64,000 bases of DNA from NCBI GenBank assembly GCA_028286365.1, contig JAQBRR010000001.1:434001-498000 (forward strand), in the 5' to 3' direction. Positions 53,397 through 61,251 of this stretch are shown here, piece after piece (position 1 is the first letter of the stretch; the number at the start of each line of letters is the position of its first letter). The notes under the pieces are model-generated. The model had not been told where the DNA came from. It saw nothing but the letters and a program-made list of their open reading frames with translations, and ran no database searches. The DNA comes from Candidatus Saccharimonadota bacterium (lineage in GTDB: Bacteria > Patescibacteriota > Saccharimonadia > Saccharimonadales > Saccharimonadaceae). Made by a program: the position numbers and the translations under genes.

Positions 53397-53420
53397 AACG
53401 CCCCGCATCGGGGCGTTTTT
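53397..53420 (+). terminator. rplS terminator
   Basis: AACGCCCCG (53397-53405) pairs with CGGGGCGTT (53409-53417) around CAT, followed by TTT. It lies 18 bases after the rplS stop; the rnhB -10 box TACAAT starts six bases later. Confidence 0.88.
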
Positions 53421-53437
53421 GTTGTTACAATAAGGCT

Positions 53438-54397
53438 ATGATTCTGGGTATTGATGAAGTAGGACGCGGTCCATGGGCGGGACCATTAGTCGTTGGTGCT
53501 GTGGTACTAGGCGGTGCTCAGATTGAAGGTCTGACTGATAGTAAAAAACTTACAAAAAAGCGTAGAGAAGAACTCGATATAGTAATCCGTGAACGTGCCA
53601 GTGGGATCGGTCTCGGTTGGGTTGAGGCAAGTATTATTGACGAAGTAGGACTTTCGCAGGCGCTTATACTTGCAACAAAGAGAGCAGTTGAACAAATCAC
53701 AGCACCGTATCACGAGATTATTATTGATGGTACCATTAACTTTTTAAAGGATACAAATAAGGGCCAGTATGTAACGACTATGAAGAAGGCCGATCTGTTA
53801 GTGCCGGCAGTCTCAGCCGCCTCGATTGTCGCTAAGGTTGCGCGTGATGCCTATATGACAGAGCAGGCTACTATATATCCTGGGTATGGTTTTGACGCGC
53901 ATGTCGGCTATGGAACAACAGCCCATAGTAATGCTATTAATCGTTTAGGTATAACTCCACTGCATCGATTGTCATTTGCGCCACTCGCAAAATATCGCAA
54001 AAAAACTATTATGTCACAAACACCAGCACATCAAGGTCCGTCCTCTGTAAATAAAACCACTAAGCAAATTGGTGATAGTGCCGAGACGGTCGCTGCTAAT
54101 CATTTAGTTCAACTCGGACATACTATAATTGATCGTAATTGGAAGACTAAATTTTGTGAGATCGATATAATTTCGACTAAAAACAAAACAATTTATTTTA
54201 CTGAGGTTAAATATCGTAAAACACTCCAGCAAGGTGGCGGAATCGCCGCCATTACGCCGAAGAAATTACGGCAAATGAAATTTGCAGTTGAACTATATAC
54301 TCTCAAAAATAAAATATCCGATGTTAACTTACGGCTCTTGGGGATTTCAGTAACGGGTATTCCGCCAATCGTAGAAGATTTTTTAGAGGTCGTTTAG
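53438..54397 (+). CDS. rnhB: ribonuclease HII fused to YraN/UPF0102 nuclease-like domain
   Basis: Residues 1 to about 188 are RNase HII, which removes RNA from RNA-DNA hybrids: GIDEVGRGPWAGP with Asp5/Glu6, IIDGT with Asp98, and SIVAKVARD with Asp137. After a linker, residues about 206-319 are a YraN/UPF0102 domain with E216, EID (241-243) and EVK (256-258), the PD-(D/E)xK-like pattern. Elsewhere rnhB and yraN are adjacent separate genes; here the frame is continuous. An internal ATG at codon 192 lacks a ribosome-binding site. TACAAT (53426-53431) is six bases before the ATG. Confidence 0.93.
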   Translation: MILGIDEVGRGPWAGPLVVGAVVLGGAQIEGLTDSKKLTKKRREELDIVIRERASGIGLGWVEASIIDEVGLSQALILATKRAVEQITAPYHEIIIDGTINFLKDTNKGQYVTTMKKADLLVPAVSAASIVAKVARDAYMTEQATIYPGYGFDAHVGYGTTAHSNAINRLGITPLHRLSFAPLAKYRKKTIMSQTPAHQGPSSVNKTTKQIGDSAETVAANHLVQLGHTIIDRNWKTKFCEIDIISTKNKTIYFTEVKYRKTLQQGGGIAAITPKKLRQMKFAVELYTLKNKISDVNLRLLGISVTGIPPIVEDFLEVV

Positions 54398-56905
54398 GGC
54401 CTTAATAACTGCTACACCATCCCGCTCAATTAACTCAACGCGACCCTCGATCTCGCTAATTCCCATAGAAATTGCTCGCGAAAGTGCAATGTCATTTTTA
54501 AGAGGCGTAAAGAAATCAATATATTCTTGGAGTTGCTTCTTCGTTGAAAGAGCCGTTGCTGTATAACGAGGATATTCGTCATAGCTTTTACCACTAGAAA
54601 ACGTATCCATAACCCATTGCCAGTTGTCACGAATCCACTGCCATGTCACATCGCGACTATCACGTCCTCGGATCATGTAAATAAACCAACGGGCGGCATC
54701 TTGTGGGCGAACGATATCTGCATCTTTAATGATCTCAAGTAGTCCATTGATTTTCTCTGGGATACGTGTACTCGTGATACCAACGGAGATATCTTGACGA
54801 AGCTCACCTGAGGATGATTTTTTATATGTTGCAAGGAGCTCATCAACAATTGCAGCATCGCCATTTCTTACAACTGTACTAATGATGAGCGGTCGTAGTT
54901 CAGCATCTAGCTTATCCAGATCTGTTGTTTCGTAAATTGTACGAGCTGTATTAATAACGTCCGGTGCCTCACCGTAAAGCGTCAAACTCAGGATTGTCCC
55001 ACGAAGTTTGGAGTCTTCTTCATCCTCGTTCTCAGCAGCAACCCATCCCAAACGTTCGTACTCAACGCGGGCGATTTCGGCTGAAAAAGCACGTAGTTTT
55101 TTCTCAGCTATTGGGTCATCCTCTACAAATTTACGTAATTCGCTAAGAGCAAGGAAAATAATAGTCCAGACTTGTTCGCTTGTTTCGTGCCGATACGCAT
55201 CAATCAACTTTAGGATACGTGAACTTGGCAGAATATTACCACGCACAAGTAGAATGGCTTCATCCAGTAGTTGGAGGCGATCAAGAGGATTCAGTGTGCC
55301 TGCTTTAACCTGCGCTAAGAGCGCTTGTAGCGTTACGTCGTCGTAATGAGTAATAAAATGTGCGGTATCACCGATATTAAGACGAAGGGGCGCATTACTA
55401 TTAGTTGCTATGCTGATTTCTTTTGTAGAAAACAGTGCTGGTAAACTATCGTCTGAAGCGTTGAGTGGTATTGGCCATAGTCGGTCAGATGAACTATGCG
55501 GTCCTACGAAGAACTGTTCTTGTGAAAGTGAAATTGTTTGCTCGGTTCGGGTGACATGTACAACGGGATAACCGGGTTGGGAAAGCCATGCATGCATAAG
55601 TCCTACGATATCTTTATTACTGGCTTGTGCGATTGCGCCCCATAGATCATCAGCTTCAGTATTATGATAGGCATGATCTTTAAAATACTGCTTGAGGCCA
55701 GCTTGAAAACTCTCATTGCCAACGTAGAATTGCAACATGCGTAATAGGCGAGCACCCTTTGCGTAGACAATTGCTCCATCAAATATCGTGCCAATTTCAT
55801 CAGGATGGTTAACGTCTGTTTGGACTGATTGAACACCGTCAATACTATCGCGACGAAGTGCAAGAATACTTTCGTTAGTCGAAAAGTCGAGCCACATATT
55901 CCATTCAGGATGGATAGCATCGATCGCCAAGTACTCCATAAGGGTTGCAAAACTTTCATTAAGCCACAGATTATTCCACCAGCGCATCGTAACAAGGTTA
56001 CCAAACCATTGATGAGCGAGTTCATGGGCAATGACGAGCGCTACATACTGCTTACTACTAATACTAATCGTTTCTGGTTCGGCTAATAGAGTCGTCTCGC
56101 GATAGGTGATAAGTCCCCAGTTCTCCATGGCACCAAACGCGAAATCAGGTAGTGCGACGTGATCAGACTTAGGAAGCGGGTACTGTGTACCAAAGAACTC
56201 TTCATAAAAGTCGATGGCCTTAGTCGCAACGTCAAGTGCAAAATCAAAGCTACTTGCTGGTTGCGAGGGCGTTGCCCAAACGTTTACTTCAACACCACGC
56301 TTGGTCATTGCGGTCTTTTTATGCATTTCACCAACTACCCATGCAACCAGGTAGGTACTCATTCGAGGAGTTGTCTCAAAGCGAGTTACAAGAAGATCGT
56401 CTTCCGTTGTTTGTTTAGCGATAGGCATATTACCCAGTACCGTAATATCTTGTTCGGTTGTAAGGGTAACGTCAAACGTTGCCTTTGCCTCAGGCTCATC
56501 AATACAGGGAAAGGCTTCACGGGCATAGTGGCTCTCGAATTGTGTTGCAAGGAGTTGTTTTTTGATACCGTCGTGTTCAAAGTAGCATGGATAAATTCCC
56601 TGCATTGCATCAGTGATTTTGCCACTAAACGCGACAACGATAATGTGCCTACCTGGTTTTAAATCCTTGTGTGTTATCACTAGCTCGTCGTGTATGTCAG
56701 TTTTAAAGTCGGCTTTTTTACCGTCGAAAGTGACTGATTGTATAGCGAGATATTTTGCGTGTAACCTAATTGCGGTAGCCTCAGGTGTGCTGACGCCGTC
56801 AATTGTGACGAGTCCACTAAATGTTCGCTCGACCCGATTCAGTGTCACTGAAAGACTGTAATGTTCTGGAATATATTGGTCGATCAGCCGTTTTACAATC
56901 TGCAT
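54383..56905 (-). CDS. pepN: M1-family aminopeptidase (PepN-like)
   Basis: Zinc aminopeptidase of 840 aa that removes N-terminal residues from peptides. The substrate-binding GAMENWG is at 258-264 and the zinc motif HELAH at 294-298, followed by NLWLNESFA with the third zinc ligand. The C-terminal half is the ERAP-like helical domain. No signal peptide is visible, so it is likely cytoplasmic and could recycle imported peptides. TACAAT lies seven bases before the ATG on the minus strand. Its 3' end overlaps rnhB-yraN by 15 bases. Confidence 0.95.
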   Translation of the reverse strand: MQIVKRLIDQYIPEHYSLSVTLNRVERTFSGLVTIDGVSTPEATAIRLHAKYLAIQSVTFDGKKADFKTDIHDELVITHKDLKPGRHIIVVAFSGKITDAMQGIYPCYFEHDGIKKQLLATQFESHYAREAFPCIDEPEAKATFDVTLTTEQDITVLGNMPIAKQTTEDDLLVTRFETTPRMSTYLVAWVVGEMHKKTAMTKRGVEVNVWATPSQPASSFDFALDVATKAIDFYEEFFGTQYPLPKSDHVALPDFAFGAMENWGLITYRETTLLAEPETISISSKQYVALVIAHELAHQWFGNLVTMRWWNNLWLNESFATLMEYLAIDAIHPEWNMWLDFSTNESILALRRDSIDGVQSVQTDVNHPDEIGTIFDGAIVYAKGARLLRMLQFYVGNESFQAGLKQYFKDHAYHNTEADDLWGAIAQASNKDIVGLMHAWLSQPGYPVVHVTRTEQTISLSQEQFFVGPHSSSDRLWPIPLNASDDSLPALFSTKEISIATNSNAPLRLNIGDTAHFITHYDDVTLQALLAQVKAGTLNPLDRLQLLDEAILLVRGNILPSSRILKLIDAYRHETSEQVWTIIFLALSELRKFVEDDPIAEKKLRAFSAEIARVEYERLGWVAAENEDEEDSKLRGTILSLTLYGEAPDVINTARTIYETTDLDKLDAELRPLIISTVVRNGDAAIVDELLATYKKSSSGELRQDISVGITSTRIPEKINGLLEIIKDADIVRPQDAARWFIYMIRGRDSRDVTWQWIRDNWQWVMDTFSSGKSYDEYPRYTATALSTKKQLQEYIDFFTPLKNDIALSRAISMGISEIEGRVELIERDGVAVIKALNDL

Positions 56906-56986
56906 ATATCTTATTGTACCAGAGATGAGACATCAGAGGGTAGTATTGAATTCTTTATGAATATATGCTATAATATATAATTAATA

Positions 56987-57526
56987 ATGATACAACCTAG
57001 ATTTCTTGGCACCGAACGGGATGGTGTGATTTTAAAGCGCCTCACTCTTGATGATGCTCCCGTTCTATTTGATACGATTGATGCAAATCGCGAACATCTT
57101 AGTCAGTACGGCGAACCAACGTCACGAAATAATCCTACGCTCGATTATGTGACCGATTCGATTGTTGCACCAGATCCACCCGATGCGCTACAGATGGGAA
57201 TATGGGATAGAGACGAGTTTGTGGGAGTTATTAATGCGACACCGGGTCCAAACAATATTGCAACCATAGGATACTGGGTTGCCGAAGAAAATCAGAAAAA
57301 CGGTTATGCAACCATTGCAACAAGGTCTATGGCTGAATTTGCGCGTGGAGAATTTAGGGGCGTTCAGGCACAGGTTGCACCCGAAAATAATAGAAGTAAA
57401 AGAGTCCTAGCTCGCAGTGGGTTTATGTTTTTGTTTCCTATGCATACAAGCCAGGGAATAATCGAACTATTTCATTTTATTGGTGTGCCAGCCAATCTTG
57501 ATAGCAGCCTAAAAAGTACACAATAG
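56987..57526 (+). CDS. GNAT-family acetyltransferase (RimJ/RimL-like)
   Basis: A 179-residue GCN5-related fold. LKRLTLDDAPVLFDTIDANREHLSQYGE (about residues 16-43) is typical of RimJ/RimL-type N-acetyltransferases. IGYWVAEENQKNGYATIATRSMAEFA (about 93-118) holds the acetyl-CoA loop in divergent form (QKNGYA for Q/RxxGxG/A), and APENNRSKRVLARSGF follows. The target is unknown: a ribosomal protein N-terminus, antibiotic or small amine. TATAAT (56969-56974) is 12 bases before the ATG. Confidence 0.88.
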   Translation: MIQPRFLGTERDGVILKRLTLDDAPVLFDTIDANREHLSQYGEPTSRNNPTLDYVTDSIVAPDPPDALQMGIWDRDEFVGVINATPGPNNIATIGYWVAEENQKNGYATIATRSMAEFARGEFRGVQAQVAPENNRSKRVLARSGFMFLFPMHTSQGIIELFHFIGVPANLDSSLKSTQ

Positions 57527-57538
57527 TATAATGGCCAT

Positions 57539-58243
57539 ATGCCTAATGTATATAGACTGCGACGTCTCGTAACGGTTAGTTTAATACTTATCATTTTGAT
57601 AGCAGTTCTAATTATGAATTTTTCGAACAATACGCTTACACAAAAAATAAATACAAAGATTCATACGGCGGTTTCAAATGGAAGTTTGGCTATCGACGAG
57701 CTACAAAAGTTAGCGATTAAAGGCCGTGCTCCGAAGACCGGATACACAAGAGCACAATTTGGTGACGGTTGGACGACGACGAAGGGTTGCGATACGCGCA
57801 ATATTATCTTGCATAGAGACCTAACAGATACGCAAGTTGATCAGAAATGTGATGTGGTGAGCGGTACTTTGAACGACCCTTATACAGGGAAAACAATTAA
57901 CTTTGTGTGGGGAGGTACGACAAGTGCTGATGTACAGATCGATCATGTCGTCGCACTTTCTGATGCGTGGCAGAAGGGTGCACAGCAAATGACGAAGAAT
58001 CAACGAATTACACTTGCAAACGACCCACTCGAACTACTTGCCGTTGATGGACCCGCGAACCAGCAAAAGTCAGATGGTGATGCAGCGACCTGGTTACCTT
58101 TCTATAAACCATTTCGATGTCAGTATGTTGCCAGGCAGATTGCAGTTAAACAGAAGTATGCATTGTGGGTCACGCAGGCCGAAAAGGACGCCATGTCTAG
58201 TATTTTGTCGACTTGCGCTACACAGATGCTCCCATCAAAATAG
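57539..58243 (+). CDS. membrane-anchored HNH-family nuclease (DUF1524-like)
   Basis: An N-terminal hydrophobic helix (about residues 9-27) would anchor the 234-residue protein with its catalytic domain outside, or act as an uncleaved signal. The core is VQIDHVVALSDAW (Asp135-His136), then ANDPLELLAVDGPANQQKSDGDAATWLP (160-187, in pieces NDPLEL and NQQKSD), the His-Asn-His-like pattern of DUF1524/GmrSD-C secreted nucleases. Four cysteines may form disulfides. Digestion of external DNA for nucleotide uptake is a reasonable inference. TATAAT (57527-57532) is six bases before the ATG. Confidence 0.85.
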   Translation: MPNVYRLRRLVTVSLILIILIAVLIMNFSNNTLTQKINTKIHTAVSNGSLAIDELQKLAIKGRAPKTGYTRAQFGDGWTTTKGCDTRNIILHRDLTDTQVDQKCDVVSGTLNDPYTGKTINFVWGGTTSADVQIDHVVALSDAWQKGAQQMTKNQRITLANDPLELLAVDGPANQQKSDGDAATWLPFYKPFRCQYVARQIAVKQKYALWVTQAEKDAMSSILSTCATQMLPSK

Positions 58244-58272
58244 TTGCAGGATTGGTCCATGTTTGTTAGAAT
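58244..58272 (+). promoter_or_regulatory. nusA promoter (-35/-10)
   Basis: TTGCAG (58244-58249), a 17-base spacer and TAGAAT (58267-58272). Predicted start near 58280, giving a leader of about 60 bases with AAGGAG before ATG 58339. Confidence 0.68.
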
Positions 58273-58286
58273 AAAGGTAGTACATT

Positions 58287-58310
58287 TCCGGCCGGCAGGT
58301 CGGATTTTTT
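58287..58310 (+). terminator. terminator-like hairpin in the nusA leader
   Basis: TCCGGCC (58287-58293) pairs with GGTCGGA (58298-58304, one wobble) around GGCA and is followed by six T. It lies between the nusA -10 box and its ribosome-binding site. It could end transcripts from the nuclease gene upstream, or attenuate nusA itself. Confidence 0.7.
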
Positions 58311-58338
58311 CATAGAAGCATTATAAGGAGAAAATAAT

Positions 58339-59460
58339 ATGGATGAAATCAACGTTAAACAATTGAGCCTAGCAGTTCGAACAATTGCCGAGGAAAAGAA
58401 CTTACCAGAAGAAACAGTATTATCTGTTATTGAGCAAGCAATCGCAGCCGCATGGCGTCGTGATAACGGTGAGCGCGACCAGGAAGTTCGTAGTGAACTT
58501 AATGTTAACGATGGAACTGCCAACGTCTTTGTTGGTCGTGAGGTTGTTGAAGAAGTTGGTAGCGACGCTGTTGAGATTAGCCTGAGCGATGCCAAGAAGA
58601 TCAAAAAAGATGCAGTACTTGGCGATATTATTGAAGAGAAACACGAAGTTACCAGTTTTGGACGTGTCGCTGCTCAGACTGCTAAGCAGGTCGTTTTGCA
58701 GCGCCTCCGTGAAGCAGAGCGTGAAGTAGTCCTTGAAGAGTACGAGGACAAGATCGGCACTGTTGTTAACGGTACCGTACAACGAGTTGAGCCACGTGTT
58801 ATCCGCGTAGAGCTCGGTAAAGCTACTGGTATTATCCCCCAGAGTGAGCAAATCCAAGGTGAATTCTACAATATCGGCAGTCGTATTAAGGTATTCATTA
58901 AAGACATTGAACGAGATAATCGTGGTCCACAACTGATTCTGAGCCGTGGTAACGAACAGTTTGTTGAATATCTTTTCCGTCAGGAAGTCCCTGAGCTTGA
59001 AACTGGTGCTGTTGAAATTAAGGCGATTGCGCGTGAAGCTGGACGCCGTACCAAATTGGCTGTTGCGAGTACTGTACCCGGTGTTGATCCAGTTGGAACG
59101 TTCGTTGGTGGCCATGGAACACGTGTCCAGGCAGTTATGAATGAAATCGGTGACATGGAGAAAATCGATATTATCACTTTCGACGATAATAAAGAACAAT
59201 TTATCAAGAATGCGCTGAGTCCTGCTGAAGTTGCCAAGGTTGTAATTAACGAGAAGGACAAGCGTGCAACCGTCTATGTCAACGAAGACCAGCAGTCTAT
59301 CGCTATCGGTCGTGCTGGACAAAATGTTCGCCTTGCGAGCCGTCTTACAGGTTACGAGCTAGATATTGAACAGTCAGCACCAACAAAGGCTGCCGCGCCT
59401 GCACCTAGGAAAGATATCGAAGATAGTCTTCTTGACGCTGTTGAAGAATCTGCTGAATAA
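58339..59460 (+). CDS. nusA: transcription termination/antitermination factor NusA
   Basis: RNA-polymerase-binding factor controlling pausing and termination. The N-terminal domain (about residues 1-125) is followed by S1 (about 135-200, GTVVNGTVQRVEPRVIRVELG), KH1 and KH2 (about 205-345, VGTFVGGHGTRVQAV and SIAIGRAGQNVRLASRLTGYELDI). It ends at 373 aa with a short acidic tail, so there are no C-terminal acidic repeats, as in Gram-positive NusA. Conventional promoter and leader with a terminator-like hairpin suggest self-control. The next gene has its own -10 box. Confidence 0.97.
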   Translation: MDEINVKQLSLAVRTIAEEKNLPEETVLSVIEQAIAAAWRRDNGERDQEVRSELNVNDGTANVFVGREVVEEVGSDAVEISLSDAKKIKKDAVLGDIIEEKHEVTSFGRVAAQTAKQVVLQRLREAEREVVLEEYEDKIGTVVNGTVQRVEPRVIRVELGKATGIIPQSEQIQGEFYNIGSRIKVFIKDIERDNRGPQLILSRGNEQFVEYLFRQEVPELETGAVEIKAIAREAGRRTKLAVASTVPGVDPVGTFVGGHGTRVQAVMNEIGDMEKIDIITFDDNKEQFIKNALSPAEVAKVVINEKDKRATVYVNEDQQSIAIGRAGQNVRLASRLTGYELDIEQSAPTKAAAPAPRKDIEDSLLDAVEESAE

Positions 59461-59511
59461 CCATTCATAGTTCGTTTGTGTTACCTAGGAGGCGTATAGT
59501 AAGTAAGTATT

Positions 59512-61251
59512 ATGCGTAAACTCTTACCGTATCTTGTTCCCTATATTCCCTGGTTTTTAATCCTTGTTGGGTTTGTGTATGGTCAAACTGTCGTCACATT
59601 GAGCCTTCCTGACTATATGGCAGACATAATAAACAAAGGTATTCTCAATATGAATATTGGGTATATTTGGCAGACTGGTCTATGGATGTTATTTATTACA
59701 CTACTCGGTGGGCTTTGTACGGTTGGTGTGGGCTTTAGTGCTTCCCGTATTGCAACCGGCTTCGTCAGGCGTCTGCGCATAGGCTTGTTCACGACAATCG
59801 AAAGCTTTTCGATGCAAGAGTTTAATGATTTCTCAACTGCGTCTCTAATTACTAGATCTACAAATGATATGCAACAACTGCAGCAAACGTTTGTGCTTCT
59901 TTTAAGGATGGCACTCGTCGCGCCGTTTATGGGCATTGGTGCAATTATTAAAGCCTACCAGCTGTCACCTAACATGTCGTGGATTATGGTTATCTCAATT
60001 GCAATCCTTGTTGCAATTATTGTCGTTCTCTTTATTATCGTCGTTCCAAAATTCCAGCAGATTCAAAAACTTGTGGATCGTCTGGGTCTGCTAACTCGTG
60101 AGATGCTCACTGGTATGCGTGTTATTCGAGCGTTCCACAAAGAGTCGACAGAAGAGACGAAATTCGATAAAGCTAACCATGATTCAATGACGTTAAATTT
60201 GTTTATAAATCGAGCGATGGTTATTTTGCAGCCTAGTATGATGCTTATCATGAGCTTTACGTCGCTCGCTGTCATTTGGATTGGTGCACACTATATTGAT
60301 ATTGGTAGCCTGCAAATTGGAAGTTTGCTGGCATTTATGCAATATGCTGTCCAAGCCGTAATGTCATTCCTCATGCTCTCGTTTATTTTTATACTTGTTC
60401 CTCGTGCGGTTGTCTCGGCGAGCCGTATTAATGCTGTGCTTGCAAGTAAGCCGACTATCAAAGACCCAAAGGAACCAGTTATTTTGCCTAAATCTGGTCA
60501 GGGTAAATTAGAGTTTCGTGATGTAACGTTTGGTTATCATGACTCACAGGAGCCCATTCTAGACCATATATCTTTTGTCGCGCGACCGGGTGAAGTGACA
60601 GCGATTGTTGGAGGAACAGGTAGTGGAAAGACGACACTCGTGTCACTTATTCCACGTCTATATGATGTTACGGGTGGGAAGATATTGTTAGATAATATTG
60701 ATATTCGTACTGTAACGCAAGCAGATCTAAGAGTAAAAATTGGCTATGTTTCGCAAAAGGCTACACTTTTTTCGGGCACTATCGCTACCAACATTGGGTA
60801 CGGTGGTCACTACTCAAAAGTCCAGCTAAAACACGCTGCAGATGTCGCCCAAGCAACAGAATTTATCAAAGACTTACCTAAAAAGTTTGATAGTGAAATT
60901 ACGCAGGGTGGTACAAATTTATCAGGTGGTCAAAAGCAGCGTATTTCTATTGCACGTGCTATCGTCAAGCGTCCAAGCATCTACGTATTCGATGATAGCT
61001 TTTCAGCACTAGACCTTAAGACTGACTCAGCGCTAAGACAGGCATTAGCCGTTGAAACAAAGGCTAGAACGATGATTATCGTTGCACAGCGCATCAGTAC
61101 AATTATTCAGGCAGACTCAATCGTTGTTCTTGATAATGGCAAAGTTGTGGGCGTAGGCACACATCAAACACTTATGAAGTCCTCAAAAGTATATCGAGAA
61201 ATAGCGCAGTCGCAACTTTCCGAAGCAGAACTTAAGGAGGTGTCCTCATGA
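59512..61251 (+). CDS. ABC exporter subunit 1 (degenerate Walker B)
   Basis: Half-transporter of 579 aa: six membrane helices (about residues 1-310) and an ATPase domain (about 330-575). Walker A is GGTGSGKT (367-374) and the signature LSGGQKQR is intact. In Walker B the catalytic glutamate is replaced by aspartate (VFDDSFSALD). That is the pattern of the subunit contributing the non-hydrolysing site in heterodimeric exporters such as LmrCD and TM287/288. TATAGT (59495-59500) is 11 bases before the ATG. The stop overlaps the partner gene by four bases. Confidence 0.93.
   Translation: MRKLLPYLVPYIPWFLILVGFVYGQTVVTLSLPDYMADIINKGILNMNIGYIWQTGLWMLFITLLGGLCTVGVGFSASRIATGFVRRLRIGLFTTIESFSMQEFNDFSTASLITRSTNDMQQLQQTFVLLLRMALVAPFMGIGAIIKAYQLSPNMSWIMVISIAILVAIIVVLFIIVVPKFQQIQKLVDRLGLLTREMLTGMRVIRAFHKESTEETKFDKANHDSMTLNLFINRAMVILQPSMMLIMSFTSLAVIWIGAHYIDIGSLQIGSLLAFMQYAVQAVMSFLMLSFIFILVPRAVVSASRINAVLASKPTIKDPKEPVILPKSGQGKLEFRDVTFGYHDSQEPILDHISFVARPGEVTAIVGGTGSGKTTLVSLIPRLYDVTGGKILLDNIDIRTVTQADLRVKIGYVSQKATLFSGTIATNIGYGGHYSKVQLKHAADVAQATEFIKDLPKKFDSEITQGGTNLSGGQKQRISIARAIVKRPSIYVFDDSFSALDLKTDSALRQALAVETKARTMIIVAQRISTIIQADSIVVLDNGKVVGVGTHQTLMKSSKVYREIAQSQLSEAELKEVSS

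Noticed and set aside
58420..59322. Minus-strand open frame of 300 codons across nusA.
   Set aside because: It is antisense to a clearly identified gene, has a biased Asn/Phe/Thr composition, and no start signals.
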